From the NCBI GenBank assembly GCA_021827985.1, contig JAKATL010000032.1, forward strand, positions 362 to 33,528: a DNA stretch of 33,167 nt, given 5' to 3'. The position numbers were made by a program, and so were the translations under genes. Below are positions 1 through 8,525 of this stretch, piece by piece (position 1 is the stretch's first letter; every line of letters begins with the position of its first letter). This stretch comes from a bacterium. GTDB lineage: Bacteria > Chloroflexota > Dormibacteria > Aeolococcales > Bog-877. A model generated the notes under the pieces. It did not search any database. It was given only the letters and a program-made list of their open reading frames with translations, and had not been told where the DNA came from.

Positions 1-850
1 CGTTGCCTGAGTAGTCCACGGCCACGCAGAAGCTTGAGGACGGGCAGGAGACCGAGTCGAGTCCCGCACTCGGGTCGATGCTGAGGGGGTTGGACCAGGA
101 GCTGCCGTTCCAGGTCAGGGCGTTGCCTGAGTAGTCCACGGCCACGCAGAAGCTTGAGGACGGGCAGGAGACCGAGTCGAGTCCCGCACTCGGGTCGATG
201 CTGAGGGGGTTGGACCAGGAGCTGCCGTTCCAGGTCAGGGCGTTGCCCACGTTGTCCACTGCCACGCAGAAGCTCGCCGAAGGGCAGGAGACTGAGCTGA
301 GGGAGGTGGCGGGGTCGATGCTGACAGGGCTGGACCAGGAGCTGCCGTTCCATGTCAGGGCGCTGCCGTAGCCGCCCACGGCTGCGCAGAAGCTCGCTGA
401 AGGGCAGGAGACCGAGGTGGGATCGCCCTGCCCGATGCCGGGGTTGTAGGGGTCGATGATTAGGGGGCTAGACCACGAACTGCCGTTCCAGGTTAGGGCT
501 CCCCCGCCCGAATCCACGGCGGCGCAGAAGCTCGCCGAGGGGCACGACACTGAGCTGAGTCCCGCACTCGGGTCGATGCTGAGGGGGTTGGACCAGGAGC
601 TGCCGTTCCAGGTCAGGGCGTTGCCGAAGCCGTCCACGGCGGCGCAGAAGCTCGCCGAGGGGCACGACACCGAGGTGAGGGCGCCGCCAAGTCCCGTAGT
701 TGGATTGTAGGGGTCGACGCTGACCGGGCTCGACCAGCTATTGCCGTTCCAGGTCAGGGCGTTGCCCGGGTAGTCCACAGCAACGCAGAAGCTGGCCGAT
801 GGGCACGACACCGAGAGGAGACTACCTCCGCTGGAATCGATGCTGAGGGG
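1..850. repeat. Tandem ~120-bp coding repeats (propeller blades)
   Basis: Bases 1-120 and 121-240 are identical, and the array continues with diverged copies at roughly 120-135 bp spacing to about 850. Each unit encodes one SCPS.SFC.AVD...ALTWNGSSW blade of the large secreted protein, so length changes in steps of one unit keep the reading frame. The exact pair at the window edge implies recent duplication or gene-conversion-like homogenisation. Confidence 0.95.
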
Positions 851-3800
851 GCTGGACCAGGAGAGGGCCTCGGCGGGCGCGGAGACCTGGAGGGAGAGCG
901 CTGCGGAGACCGCCGCGCCGGTGCTGTCGGTCACGGTGGCAGTGAAGTTGCTCGTCCCGGTCGCAGTGGGTGTGCCGGAGATCACCCCGGTGGACGGGTC
1001 CAGGGTGAGGCCAGCGGGGAGGGAGCTAGGGGTCACGGACCACGAATAGGGGGGGACCCCCCCGGATGCCTGAAGGGTGTCGCTGTATGCCGTCCCCAGG
1101 GTGGCACCGGGCAGGGGGCTCATGGTGGTAATCGCCAGCGGCCCCGGTGCTGCCACCTGGATGCTGAGGGAGGAGGTGGCGGTCGTGGAGGTGCTGTCCG
1201 TCACCGCCACCATCACCGGGAGGGAGGTGTTCTCAGCCGAGACGGGAGGCGTCCCGGACAGCGTGCCGCCACTGGACAGGCTCAGCCAGCCCGGTGGGCT
1301 GGATCCGGAGGGGAACTTCCACGTGTAGGGCGTGGAGCCGCCGCTGGCCTTGAGCTGGGCACTGTACGGCTCACCGGCCACCCCCTCGGGCAGGGCGGTG
1401 GTCGTGACCTCCACTGCGTGAGCCAGGGTGAGGGTCGCGTTCAGGACGCTGGCACTGGCGTTGACGTTCACCGCTCCCCCGAACAGATTGATCCCGAACC
1501 CCACGCCCGCGGTGAAGTTGAGCCCCAGGGACCAGACCGGCGCCTGGGACTGGAACGTGCCCTTGAGGGCCACCCCTCCCTCCAGGTACGGCCCCACGGT
1601 GTCGGCACCGGGCACGTAGTCCACCGCCAGCAGGAACTTGAGGTCCAGCCCGCCGGAAATAGTCACGGATCCTGCGGCCGGGGAGGGTGGCGCCGTCACC
1701 TCGGCGCACAGCGGGGTGCCCGAGGGGACCGGTGGGTCACAGCCATTCGAGCCCTTGGGCGAGAAGCCGCTGGAGGTGCTGTAGGTGAAACCCACCTGCC
1801 GGTAGGCGGACTGGGTGATGGTGGACGTGGCCGTGACTCCCGCGGAGACCGAGAAGACGGCGGTCACCGAGTAGGTCGGAGTGAGGGTGAAGACGATCGG
1901 ACCCACGGCGATGGGGATCTCCGTGCCGATCGGGGTGGTGGGGACGATCGGCACGGTCGCCGAGCAGCCGGCGGAGGCCGAGGCGGTCAGCCCCACCGTG
2001 TACCCCTCGTCCAGGCGCAGGGACGACCTCGCGGTCACCGTCAGGGGGAACTGCCACCCGATGTGGAACCGTGGGGTGACCTGGAACTGGTTGATGGTGG
2101 CCGTCAGCCCCACCGACCCAGAGGCGCCACAGGGGTTGCTGGCAGCCTCGTCGGGGTTCACGTCCCCGTTCTGCCCCGGGCTCTGCTGCAGCGCCGCCCG
2201 CCGCTGGATCGCGCTCGCACTGGTGGCCAGGTAGCTGGTGGCCGTCCCCTGGTGGCCGAAGCTGCCCTGCGGGAGCGCATCGCTGAGGGTGGCCGGCACG
2301 GTTGTCAGGGTGGCGCCCCCGCTGGACACCCCGGTCACCAGCGCCAGCAGCCCGTAGGGGGTGAGCGCGGTCACCCCGCTGTTGACTATGTCCCCCGACA
2401 CCAGGGCCGCCAGCTGGGAGTCGGAGCCGGAGAAGGTCAGGCCGGACTCCCCCGTCCCCACACCGGTGAGGAGCGACACCGACTGGGAGTTCAGCGGCAC
2501 CGTGCTGGGAGGAATCACATCGGTGCCGGACTCGTACCCGGCCACGTCCACCACCAGGTCGGTGCTGCCCTGGTCGTTGTAGAGGGAGATCTGGCCCCCG
2601 CTCCCCAGGGCCACCACCACCGCATTGGCGATCGTCTGCCCCGGGCTCCAGTTCAGGTCGGAGGCCAGCGGCTGGGGCGCCCCGGCCGGCCAGACCGTGA
2701 GGTAGGAGGGGGCGGTGGTGTCGGTCACCGTCACGTTCAGCACCACCGCCACCGGCGGAGTCGGCGTGTCCTCCCCCGCCACCCCGCCCAGGCCCGCCAC
2801 CTGGATGGTGAGGGTTCCCCCGGGGCCAAGCGTCTTCCCCAGGCACTGCTCCGCCCCACCCGAGAGCCCCGAGGGGTTGCCCGCCCGGGTGTCGCAGATC
2901 CGCTGCGGTGGCCCGCCGGTGAAGTACGAACCCGGGGTCCCAGCCTGGCTGCCGTCGGTGAACCAGCCCCCCACGTCCACCACCAGGTCAGCGTGGCCCT
3001 GGTCGTTGTAGAAGCTGACCTCCCCCCCAGTCCCCACCGGGATGATCACCCGGTTGGGCACCGTCTGCCCTCCCGACCAGTTGAGGTTCGAGGCCAGCGG
3101 CTGGGCAGCCCCCGCCGGCCACACCGTGAGGTAGGAGGGGGCGGTGGTGTCGGTCACCGTCACGTTCAGCACCACCGCCGAGACCCCGCTGCTGGGCACC
3201 CCCCCGCTGGTCTGCCCTGAGGGATCGGTCCCCGCCACCTGGATGGTCAGGCTCCCCCCAGGGCCCAGGGTCTTCCCCTCGCACTGGCTGAGGTTCACCC
3301 CGGAGAGGTTGGAGGGGTTGTTCGCCCTCGTGTCGCAGATCCGGTACGGGGTCAGCCCCGTGAACAGACCGGACTGCCCGGTGGGGCTGGGCAGCACATA
3401 CCCCTCCACGTCCACCACCAGGTCCGCCTGGCCCTGGTCGTTGTAGAAGCTCACGTCCCCACCCGTGCCCACCGCCACCTGGCTCAGGTTGGGCACCGTC
3501 TCCCCGCCCACCCAGTTGAGGGTCGAGGCCGTGGGCCGGGTGGCTCCCGCCGGCCAGACCGTGAGGTAGGAGGGGGCGGTGGTGTCGGTCACCGTCACGT
3601 TCAGCACCACCGCCGAGACCCCGCTGCTGGGCACCCCCCCGCTGGTCTGCCCTGAGGGGTTGGTCCCCGCCACCTGGATGGTCAGGCTCCCCCCAGGGCC
3701 CAGGGTCTTCCCCTCGCACTGGCTGAGGTTCATCCCGGAGAGGTTGGAGGGGTTGTTCGCCCTCGTGTCGCAGATCCGGTACGGGGTCAGCGGGTAGTAC

Positions 3801-4207
3801 TGGCCCCCCGGGTGGCCCGGGGTCACCTGGTTGGAGGCAGCAGACGGCGGGCTGGTCCCGGCGCTGTTGGTGGCGGTCACCGTGAAGCTCTCCGCCGTGC
3901 CGTCGGGCAGCCCCCCGATCGTGGTCACCAGAGACGTGCCCAGCGCGGTAGTGCTCTCTCCCCCTGGGCTCGCGGTGACGGTGTAGGAGGTGATGGGGCT
4001 GCCCCCATCGCTGCTGGGAGCGGTCCAGCTCACCGTGGCCGACGCCTCCCCGGCCACCGCCGTGACCCCGCTCGGCGACCCCGGAGCGGTGACCGTCTGC
4101 GCCAGCACCGGCTCGCTCCCCGCCACCGCTGCCAGCAGCGCTCCGGCGGCCACCAGCCCCCCCAGGGCCTGCCACCGCCTCGATGGCAGGGGCACACTCA
4201 CCCTCAT
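1..4207 (-). CDS. Giant secreted multi-domain repeat protein (3' end outside window)
   Basis: Open without a stop from the ATG at 4207 to the window edge, at least 1402 codons. Frame continuity was checked at about 1795, 958 and 58. Residues 1-38 look like a signal peptide (basic start, Leu/Ala-rich core, end near VLAQ). Residues ~39-133 are a fibronectin type III domain. Three ~135-residue modules follow at ~134-270, ~279-410 and ~422-560, each with a (Y/Q)RICDTR motif, LNVTVTDTTAPSYLTVWPAG and (L/F)YNDQG..DLVVDV.GY. Then comes a beta-rich region of unknown type (~560-930), two putative Ig (He_PIG-like) domains (~935-1113), and at least seven repeats of SVSCPSASFC(V/A)AVD...ALTWNGSSWS, which resemble beta-propeller blades. 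No catalytic motif is visible; an exported, cell-surface or adhesive role is inferred. GGTGGAG lies just upstream of the start. Similar repeats are familiar from actinobacterial and Dormibacterota surface proteins. Confidence 0.9.
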   Translation of the reverse strand, partial: MRVSVPLPSRRWQALGGLVAAGALLAAVAGSEPVLAQTVTAPGSPSGVTAVAGEASATVSWTAPSSDGGSPITSYTVTASPGGESTTALGTSLVTTIGGLPDGTAESFTVTATNSAGTSPPSAASNQVTPGHPGGQYYPLTPYRICDTRANNPSNLSGMNLSQCEGKTLGPGGSLTIQVAGTNPSGQTSGGVPSSGVSAVVLNVTVTDTTAPSYLTVWPAGATRPTASTLNWVGGETVPNLSQVAVGTGGDVSFYNDQGQADLVVDVEGYVLPSPTGQSGLFTGLTPYRICDTRANNPSNLSGVNLSQCEGKTLGPGGSLTIQVAGTDPSGQTSGGVPSSGVSAVVLNVTVTDTTAPSYLTVWPAGAAQPLASNLNWSGGQTVPNRVIIPVGTGGEVSFYNDQGHADLVVDVGGWFTDGSQAGTPGSYFTGGPPQRICDTRAGNPSGLSGGAEQCLGKTLGPGGTLTIQVAGLGGVAGEDTPTPPVAVVLNVTVTDTTAPSYLTVWPAGAPQPLASDLNWSPGQTIANAVVVALGSGGQISLYNDQGSTDLVVDVAGYESGTDVIPPSTVPLNSQSVSLLTGVGTGESGLTFSGSDSQLAALVSGDIVNSGVTALTPYGLLALVTGVSSGGATLTTVPATLSDALPQGSFGHQGTATSYLATSASAIQRRAALQQSPGQNGDVNPDEAASNPCGASGSVGLTATINQFQVTPRFHIGWQFPLTVTARSSLRLDEGYTVGLTASASAGCSATVPIVPTTPIGTEIPIAVGPIVFTLTPTYSVTAVFSVSAGVTATSTITQSAYRQVGFTYSTSSGFSPKGSNGCDPPVPSGTPLCAEVTAPPSPAAGSVTISGGLDLKFLLAVDYVPGADTVGPYLEGGVALKGTFQSQAPVWSLGLNFTAGVGFGINLFGGAVNVNASASVLNATLTLAHAVEVTTTALPEGVAGEPYSAQLKASGGSTPYTWKFPSGSSPPGWLSLSSGGTLSGTPPVSAENTSLPVMVAVTDSTSTTATSSLSIQVAAPGPLAITTMSPLPGATLGTAYSDTLQASGGVPPYSWSVTPSSLPAGLTLDPSTGVISGTPTATGTSNFTATVTDSTGAAVSAALSLQVSAPAEALSWSSPLSIDSSGGSLLSVSCPSASFCVAVDYPGNALTWNGNSWSSPVSVDPYNPTTGLGGALTSVSCPSASFCAAVDGFGNALTWNGSSWSNPLSIDPSAGLSSVSCPSASFCAAVDSGGGALTWNGSSWSSPLIIDPYNPGIGQGDPTSVSCPSASFCAAVGGYGSALTWNGSSWSSPVSIDPATSLSSVSCPSASFCVAVDNVGNALTWNGSSWSNPLSIDPSAGLDSVSCPSSSFCVAVDYSGNALTWNGSSWSNPLSIDPSAGLDSVSCPSSSFCVAVDYSGN
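2697..3796. repeat. Repeated 'RICDTR' modules, period ~430 bp
   Basis: The block at about 3127-3360 recurs at 3563-3796 almost unchanged (436-bp period), and its first ~54 bases also occur at 2697-2750. These correspond to three successive ~135-residue modules of the secreted protein. The two distal copies are far more alike than the third, which points to a recent in-frame duplication. Confidence 0.9.
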
Positions 4208-4234
4208 GCTCCACCGCCCCCCTACATCTCGCGC

Positions 4235-4264
4235 AACCTACCAGACATTCACCAGAACACGCAA
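4235..4264 (-). promoter_or_regulatory. Candidate promoter of the secreted-protein gene
   Basis: On the minus strand, TTGCGT (4264-4259) is separated by 18 bases from TAGGTT (4240-4235, TANNNT type). Start of transcription near 4228 would give a leader of about 20 bases carrying GGTGGAG before the ATG at 4207. Prediction by eye only. Confidence 0.4.
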
Positions 4265-4279
4265 CAGAAGGGCATCCCC

Positions 4280-4308
4280 TTGACTTCCACGCTTTCATGG
4301 CGATAAAT
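4280..4308 (+). promoter_or_regulatory. Candidate promoter of the conjugation genes
   Basis: TTGACT (4280-4285), a 17-base spacer and ATAAAT (4303-4308) precede the gene at 4359 by about 45 bases, with AGGAGA as ribosome site at the end of the leader. It overlaps the divergent promoter region of the secreted-protein gene. Confidence 0.45.
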
Positions 4309-4358
4309 GCCAGGAACCGTCTCCAGCCAATGGACCGCCACCTGTTCAGGAGAACGGC

Positions 4359-4787
4359 ATGCCCGCAATGCGGCCAGCCCCCGCTTCACCCGCGACTCCT
4401 TGGGACCTCGATCACTGCCCAGGGCCCGTGCTCGCCCAGCGGTACGCCGACCTGCAGGCCTTCGTCTCCTGGCTCCAGGAGCAGAACGTGGAAGTCCCGG
4501 CCTGCTGGTACGCCCACGGCTGGGTGGTCCACCGGCTGGCGGTCCTACAGGCCTGGAGGACCCTCGCCTACAGCCCAGGCGCTCACCCCCGTGACGCCGC
4601 CGACTGGTGGGCCGTGGGACTGGCCGCTCTCCAGCGCGACTGGGAGGCACTTCTCGGCCACCAGGGCCGCCACCCCCCGCCCGATGCCCCCTGGGATGAC
4701 CCCGTCCCCGTCCCGGAGTTCGCTGAGTTCGTGAGAGCCCAGGTCGCCGCCCGCGCCCACCGGGACGCCGAGCCCGGCTCCGCCTGA
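4359..4787 (+). CDS. Small conjugation-island protein of unknown function
   Basis: 142 residues with a clear ribosome site (CAGGAGA, ~7 bases before ATG). Its TGA stop overlaps the ATG of the coupling-protein gene (4785-4787), so the two are almost certainly co-translated. The protein is rich in Trp, Ala and Pro (for example LVQ-free motifs such as CWYAHGWVVHRLAVLQAW) and has no signal peptide or membrane segment. I do not recognise a family. Position directly before a VirD4/TraG-like ATPase suggests an accessory role in DNA transfer, but this rests only on context. Confidence 0.75.
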   Translation: MPAMRPAPASPATPWDLDHCPGPVLAQRYADLQAFVSWLQEQNVEVPACWYAHGWVVHRLAVLQAWRTLAYSPGAHPRDAADWWAVGLAALQRDWEALLGHQGRHPPPDAPWDDPVPVPEFAEFVRAQVAARAHRDAEPGSA

Positions 4788-6364
4788 TGGTCCCGGCGGT
4801 CCGCTTCCTCCGCCTCCTGCCCGGGCAGCTCGCGCGCCGCTGGCGCGAGGCGCTGGCCGCCGTCTGGTTCGGCTGGGGCACCATCTCCGTTTTCGCCAGC
4901 GGTGGCCCGGTGGCCTACATGCCCTACACCCTCATATGGCTCGGTGTCGGGCTCGCTGGCTGGCTGTCGGTGCGCCGCTGGGCGCCGCCGCCTGCCAGGC
5001 GCTCCTGGGCGTCAAAGCCGCCGGAGGGGGAGCCAGCCCCCTGGCGGATCCTCCTCGGCTGGGAGGACCGGGGATGGGTTTCCGCCCCTCCCCAGGTGGC
5101 GGCCCTCGTCCTGGGGCCGCCCAGGAGCGGCAAGACCAGAGGGGTCATCATCCCCAACGTCGCGGCCTGGCCAGGACCGGTGCTGGTCACCTCCACCCGC
5201 CGGGACGTGCTGGACGCCACCGTCCTCTGGCGGGGCCGTAAGGGGATCCCCTGGATCTTCGATCCCCTGGGGGTGGTGGACCCGCTGCCCCCCTCCACCT
5301 ACCGGCTGGTCTGGTCCCCGCTGCGCGGCTGCCGGGAGTGGGACACCGCCCGCCGCCGGGCCGAGGCCCTCTCCGTGAGCGCCGGCGGCGGAGTGGAGAA
5401 CGCCTCCCACTGGCGCACCCGGGCCACCCAGCTGGTGGCGGTGTCCTTCCACGCCGCCGCCTGTGGCGGCCGCGACCTGGCCACCCTCTGCTCCTGGGTC
5501 CACGCCCAGAGGGCGGGGCCCATGCAGGCTCTCTGTGAGGCTCCTGCCGCCGAGGCGGTGCTGGAGGGGCTGCTGCGCACCCCGGAGCGCGAGCGGGGCA
5601 GCATCTGGTCCGCCGCCCAGGGGGTGCTCTCCCCCTTCGACACCGAGGCCGTCCGCCGGCTGGCCGACGCCGAGCCCGTTCTCCCCTTCGACCCGTACGA
5701 CTTCCTCTATGCCGCCCACACCGTGTACGTGGTCTCCCCCTCGGACGCCCCCACCGACGGCGCGCCCCTGGTGGTGGGGCTGGTGGAGGAGGTGCGCGAG
5801 GCCGCCCGCCAGCTCAGCGACCAGGAGGGAGGAGCCCTGAGCAACCCCTGGCTCTGCGCCCTGGACGAGGCGGCCACCATCTGCCCCCTCCCTGGCCTCC
5901 CCCGGATGCTGGCCGAGGGCGGGGGCAGGAACGTGGTCACCCTGGTGGCCCTCCAGGACCTCCGCCAGGCCCAGGACAGGTGGGGCGGAGCCGCCGCCCA
6001 GAGCTTCCTGACCCTGGCTGGCGCCAAGCTCATCCTCCCCGGCCTGGCGGATGCCGAGACCCTGCGCACCCTGGAGGTGCTGGCGGGCCGGGAGTTCATC
6101 CCCCAGACCACCACCTCCGAGAGCCAGAGCAGCCGCCCCGGCCGGCTGCGCTCCGACACCGGCCGGAGCACCACCCACGGCTGGGTCGAGCAGCCAGCTG
6201 TCCCCGCCAGCGCCTGGCGGTCCGGGCCTCCAGGTTCCGCCTGGGCCCTGGTCGGCCAGTACGCGCCGGCTCGAGTCCAGCTGGTCGATCCAGAGCGAAC
6301 CCAGCCATTCGCGGGCTGGCTGCACCCTGAACCAGCAGCCCGCGCGCCCGGTCCTATGCCCTGA
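4787..6364 (+). CDS. VirD4/TraG-type conjugative coupling ATPase
   Basis: 525 residues. Type IV coupling proteins are hexameric inner-membrane ATPases that bring relaxosome-bound DNA to the mating channel. Here an N-terminal hydrophobic region (about residues 22-62) would anchor the protein. A Walker A motif GPPRSGKT is at 110-117 and a Walker B-like ALDEA at 357-361, followed by VTLVALQDLRQAQ (384-396), the glutamine-bearing strand typical of TraG/TraD. The protein is shorter than classical VirD4 but matches compact actinobacterial versions. It overlaps the preceding gene by 3 bases and ends 8 bases from the convergent BrnA-like gene. No other mating-pair genes are seen, so the element may be partial or extend elsewhere. 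Confidence 0.85.
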   Translation: MVPAVRFLRLLPGQLARRWREALAAVWFGWGTISVFASGGPVAYMPYTLIWLGVGLAGWLSVRRWAPPPARRSWASKPPEGEPAPWRILLGWEDRGWVSAPPQVAALVLGPPRSGKTRGVIIPNVAAWPGPVLVTSTRRDVLDATVLWRGRKGIPWIFDPLGVVDPLPPSTYRLVWSPLRGCREWDTARRRAEALSVSAGGGVENASHWRTRATQLVAVSFHAAACGGRDLATLCSWVHAQRAGPMQALCEAPAAEAVLEGLLRTPERERGSIWSAAQGVLSPFDTEAVRRLADAEPVLPFDPYDFLYAAHTVYVVSPSDAPTDGAPLVVGLVEEVREAARQLSDQEGGALSNPWLCALDEAATICPLPGLPRMLAEGGGRNVVTLVALQDLRQAQDRWGGAAAQSFLTLAGAKLILPGLADAETLRTLEVLAGREFIPQTTTSESQSSRPGRLRSDTGRSTTHGWVEQPAVPASAWRSGPPGSAWALVGQYAPARVQLVDPERTQPFAGWLHPEPAARAPGPMP

Positions 6365-6372
6365 GGTCCCGG

Positions 6373-6714
6373 TCAGCTGGCGAGAAGGGTCGCTTTGGTG
6401 GCCTTGTCCTGCGATTCGATCCTCGCCTGGAACGCAGTGTGGGCCACCCGCCCACCGGCCCAGATGGGGACCTCGCTGAAGATGGTCAGATCCGTGCCCG
6501 GCTGCGCCACGGCCGAGAGGGATATGACGGCGGGCTGAGGGGCAAGGTAGGCACGCACCGCGACGCGGATCAGTTCCGACACCGGTATCTGCCGGCGAGC
6601 CGCCTCCCTGCGGAGAGCCCCCAGCTCCTCGGCGGGCAAACGCGCCGAGAAGACCGTCATCCCGGACGGGCTGGGCGTGACCACCTGCTCCACTTCATCG
6701 ACTTCACTCGCCAT
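6373..6714 (-). CDS. BrnA/CopG-like ribbon-helix-helix antitoxin
   Basis: 113 residues. Residues ~18-57 (TVFSARLPAEELGALRREA...VSELIRVAVRAYL) have the pattern of a ribbon-helix-helix DNA-binding domain: a short beta strand, then two helices. The gene overlaps the 3' end of the BrnT-like gene by 11 bases (ATG at 6714, toxin stop at 6704), the toxin-first order usual for brnTA. An AGGAGG-containing leader precedes it. Expected role: bind and neutralise the toxin and repress the shared promoter. The C-terminal ~50 residues after the RHH are not recognised and may be the toxin-binding part. Confidence 0.75.
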   Translation of the reverse strand: MASEVDEVEQVVTPSPSGMTVFSARLPAEELGALRREAARRQIPVSELIRVAVRAYLAPQPAVISLSAVAQPGTDLTIFSEVPIWAGGRVAHTAFQARIESQDKATKATLLAS

Positions 6715-6976
6715 ACCTTCTTCGCTCCTCCTGGCTGCTGTCCCACCCGGTGACCGGCCGCCAGCGGCCCGGGTCGGCGGTCCTGGTCACGACCACGGTC
6801 AAGAACCTACCCCCCCTGCCCCGGCCAACGAACCTGTACAGCCCAGGTCTCTCCCGCTTGTTCCTGACGACTGTAATACGAGCAGCCAGCATAGCATCCA
6901 CGTCCTCTGGCTCGATCCCCTTCTCACCAAGGTGGGCCAGGTTGTTGTCGTCCCATTCGAACTCGACTATCCGCAC
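6704..6976 (-). CDS. BrnT-like toxin (RelE-superfamily ribonuclease)
   Basis: 90 residues from the GTG at 6976, chosen because GGGGAG lies 5 bases upstream; the frame is open further to a TTG at 7045 that overlaps the divergent gene's start. The protein begins RIVEFEWDDNN, then KGIEPEDVDAML, then GRGGRFLTVVVTRT and ends EERRRYGE. These are hallmarks of BrnT toxins (FEWDE..N...HGI, R..GR.L.VV.T, R..RRYE). BrnT cleaves RNA and arrests growth when free of BrnA. The promoter overlaps the divergent DUF6941-like gene's promoter. Confidence 0.75.
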   Translation of the reverse strand: MRIVEFEWDDNNLAHLGEKGIEPEDVDAMLAARITVVRNKRERPGLYRFVGRGRGGRFLTVVVTRTADPGRWRPVTGWDSSQEERRRYGE

Positions 6977-6993
6977 GGCCACTCCCCGTGTGC

Positions 6994-7000
6994 TAGCATA
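6994..7000. promoter_or_regulatory. Overlapping divergent -10 elements
   Basis: The heptamer TAGCATA reads as TAGCAT (6994-6999) on the plus strand and TATGCT (7000-6995) on the minus strand, both TANNNT. Minus transcription would start near 6988, 12 bases before the BrnT-like GTG. Plus transcription would start near 7006, which makes the TTG at 7039 the natural start of the DUF6941-like gene. The two promoters should exclude one another. Confidence 0.45.
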
Positions 7001-7038
7001 CCGTGGTATTCGCCACAGCATACAAAGAGGGCGCGGCC

Positions 7039-7509
7039 TTGCCAACCGAAGTGGACTTCCTGATCCTCTGCGACGCAGCCCAGGTCGCGCCTGACGGCAA
7101 GCTCTACACCTTGGGGGCCGGGCTGACCTTCATCGGCCGGCCAGTGGCCACGGGAACAGAGGCAGCCACCGCGCCTCCCTCTCGCTTTGCTCTCGCCGCC
7201 GGCTTCCTCATCGATTGGAACGACACCAACGAGCCGCTCTCTGTCCGAGTCGCGATCGAGGATGACGACAACCATCCCCTGGTCCAGCTCCAGGCCCAGC
7301 TTGTCGTGGGCCGGCCGCCCCAGGCTCCGCCTGGCATGGAGCAGCGCGCCCTCCTCGCCCTCCCGATCATGATGCAGTTCCCCAAGGCCGGGCCCTACCA
7401 CGCACGGGCCACCATCGACAGCCACGAGGCCCAGCGGATCGTCAACTTCCGGGTGGTGGACCCCCCGGTGCCTCAGTTCATTCCCCCTGGACCGCCAGCG
7501 ACCGGGTAG
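7039..7509 (+). CDS. DUF6941-like protein
   Basis: 156 residues from TTG 7039, preceded by AAAGAGGG; an in-frame GTG at 7003 lies upstream of the predicted transcription start and is less likely. The sequence opens with VDFLILCDAAQVAPDGKLYTLGAGLTFI, the pattern of a widespread family in which an early 'CD.AQV..GKL..LG.G' strand is followed by a beta-rich body, here with NEPLSVRVAIEDDD and PGPYHARATID. The family has no established function known to me. The ~160-residue length is typical. It sits among conjugation and toxin genes and is probably element cargo. Confidence 0.7.
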   Translation: MPTEVDFLILCDAAQVAPDGKLYTLGAGLTFIGRPVATGTEAATAPPSRFALAAGFLIDWNDTNEPLSVRVAIEDDDNHPLVQLQAQLVVGRPPQAPPGMEQRALLALPIMMQFPKAGPYHARATIDSHEAQRIVNFRVVDPPVPQFIPPGPPATG

Positions 7510-7560
7510 CTACGTCCAGCGGGACTGGGCTCCTGCAGCGCCACATGGAATAACTCCCCC

Positions 7561-8397
7561 GGCTCACTCCTCGCCCAGGAGTGCCTCGACCTCCGCCCAG
7601 CTGTCCAGGTCGACGACCACGACCGCGGGGCGCCCTTCGACGGCACCCGGGCCGAGGTCCGGGATCTCAACCGGAGGGCCCAGGCCGCCCGCCTCGGGAA
7701 GGGTGAGCTCCGGGGAGAGCCCGTGGAGGTGAGAGGAGGCCGCCAGCGGGAGCTGGCCGCCGATCTCGAGGACGGCTCCTCCCTCCTCCTGTACGAGGGC
7801 GACCTGGTGGTCACCACCCGCCCGGTGCACGGGGTCAAGCCCACGGGCCGGCCCACCGGCAGGCCGGTCCGCCGGGTGGAGAACGGCGAGACCGGGATGG
7901 TGGTCGCCACCGACCCCAAGAAGCACGCCGTGACCGTGCGGCTCCGGGACCGCGACTGGGTGGTGGATGAGGAGCACCTCCCCGCCCTCGACCTCGCCTA
8001 CGCCCAGCACCTCTACCGCGCCCAGGGGAGGACCGTGACCGAGGTTCTGGTCTGTGGCGGCGGCTGGCAGACCGACCGGACCACCGGCTACGTGGGGGTG
8101 ACGAGGGCCCGGGAGACCTCGGTGGTGATCACCGACTCCAGCAGCCTCGACACCCCCGAGGGGGACACCCAGGCGGCCCTCCAGGCCCTGGCTGCCCGCT
8201 GGGCCGAGGCCCACCCCGCCGTGGCTGCCTCAACCCTCCTCCAGCAGGCGGAGCTGGCCGCTGCGGCCCCGGCCGAGCCGGCTTTGGAGCCGGAGGCTGA
8301 ACTCGAGCCTGCGGAAACTGCTCCCGAGCCCCGCGTGGAGCTGGAGCCCGGCTGGACGCTCGTAGACCAGCCCCAGGCAGAGCGAGACACACTTTGA
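7561..8397 (+). pseudogene. 3' fragment of TraA/MobF-type relaxase-helicase
   Basis: The frame is open from 7510 (after the preceding stop) to 8397 with no convincing start codon. It reads as the C-terminal part of a RecD-like conjugative helicase: TRAEVRDLNRRAQAARL...GELRGEPVEV, then LYEGDLVVTTRP, ENGETGMVVATD, and the motif VI region AYAQHLYRAQGRTV...YVGVTRARE. Full-length TraA relaxases exceed 900 residues and begin with an HUH nuclease domain; both that domain and the Walker A motif are absent here. It is therefore a 5'-truncated remnant. The last ~70 residues are Ala/Glu/Pro-rich, as often seen at relaxase tails. A short product from an internal GTG cannot be excluded. Confidence 0.8.
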
Positions 8398-8511
8398 CTG
8401 GTCGCAGCTGAGATCGCGTCCGTGGAAAGTCGACTCCCCGCTCGATATGAAGTAGGAGTGGTCAAGGGAGCCGTCCCTCAGGTCCGTCGAGCATCCAAAC
8501 TCCCCATTTTG

Positions 8512-8517
8512 TACAAT
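8512..8517 (+). promoter_or_regulatory. Near-leaderless promoter of the Phd/RelE pair
   Basis: TACAAT at 8512-8517 is 8 bases before the ATG at 8526, so the transcript would start at or within a base or two of the start codon. No good -35 is visible. Confidence 0.45.
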
Positions 8518-8525
8518 CCGTAGGT

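Noticed and set aside
1..850. Regular repeats that could suggest a CRISPR array
   Set aside because: The repeats are contiguous, ~120 bp, without variable spacers, and code for protein in frame.
1418..3220. Long plus-strand frame (~600 codons)
   Set aside because: Low-complexity Gly/Arg/His product antisense to recognised domains; a GC-bias artefact.
2988..4298. Long minus-strand frame over the secreted-protein gene
   Set aside because: Its product is Gly/His/Arg-rich with no domain; the real frame (start 4207) gives clear FnIII and repeat modules.
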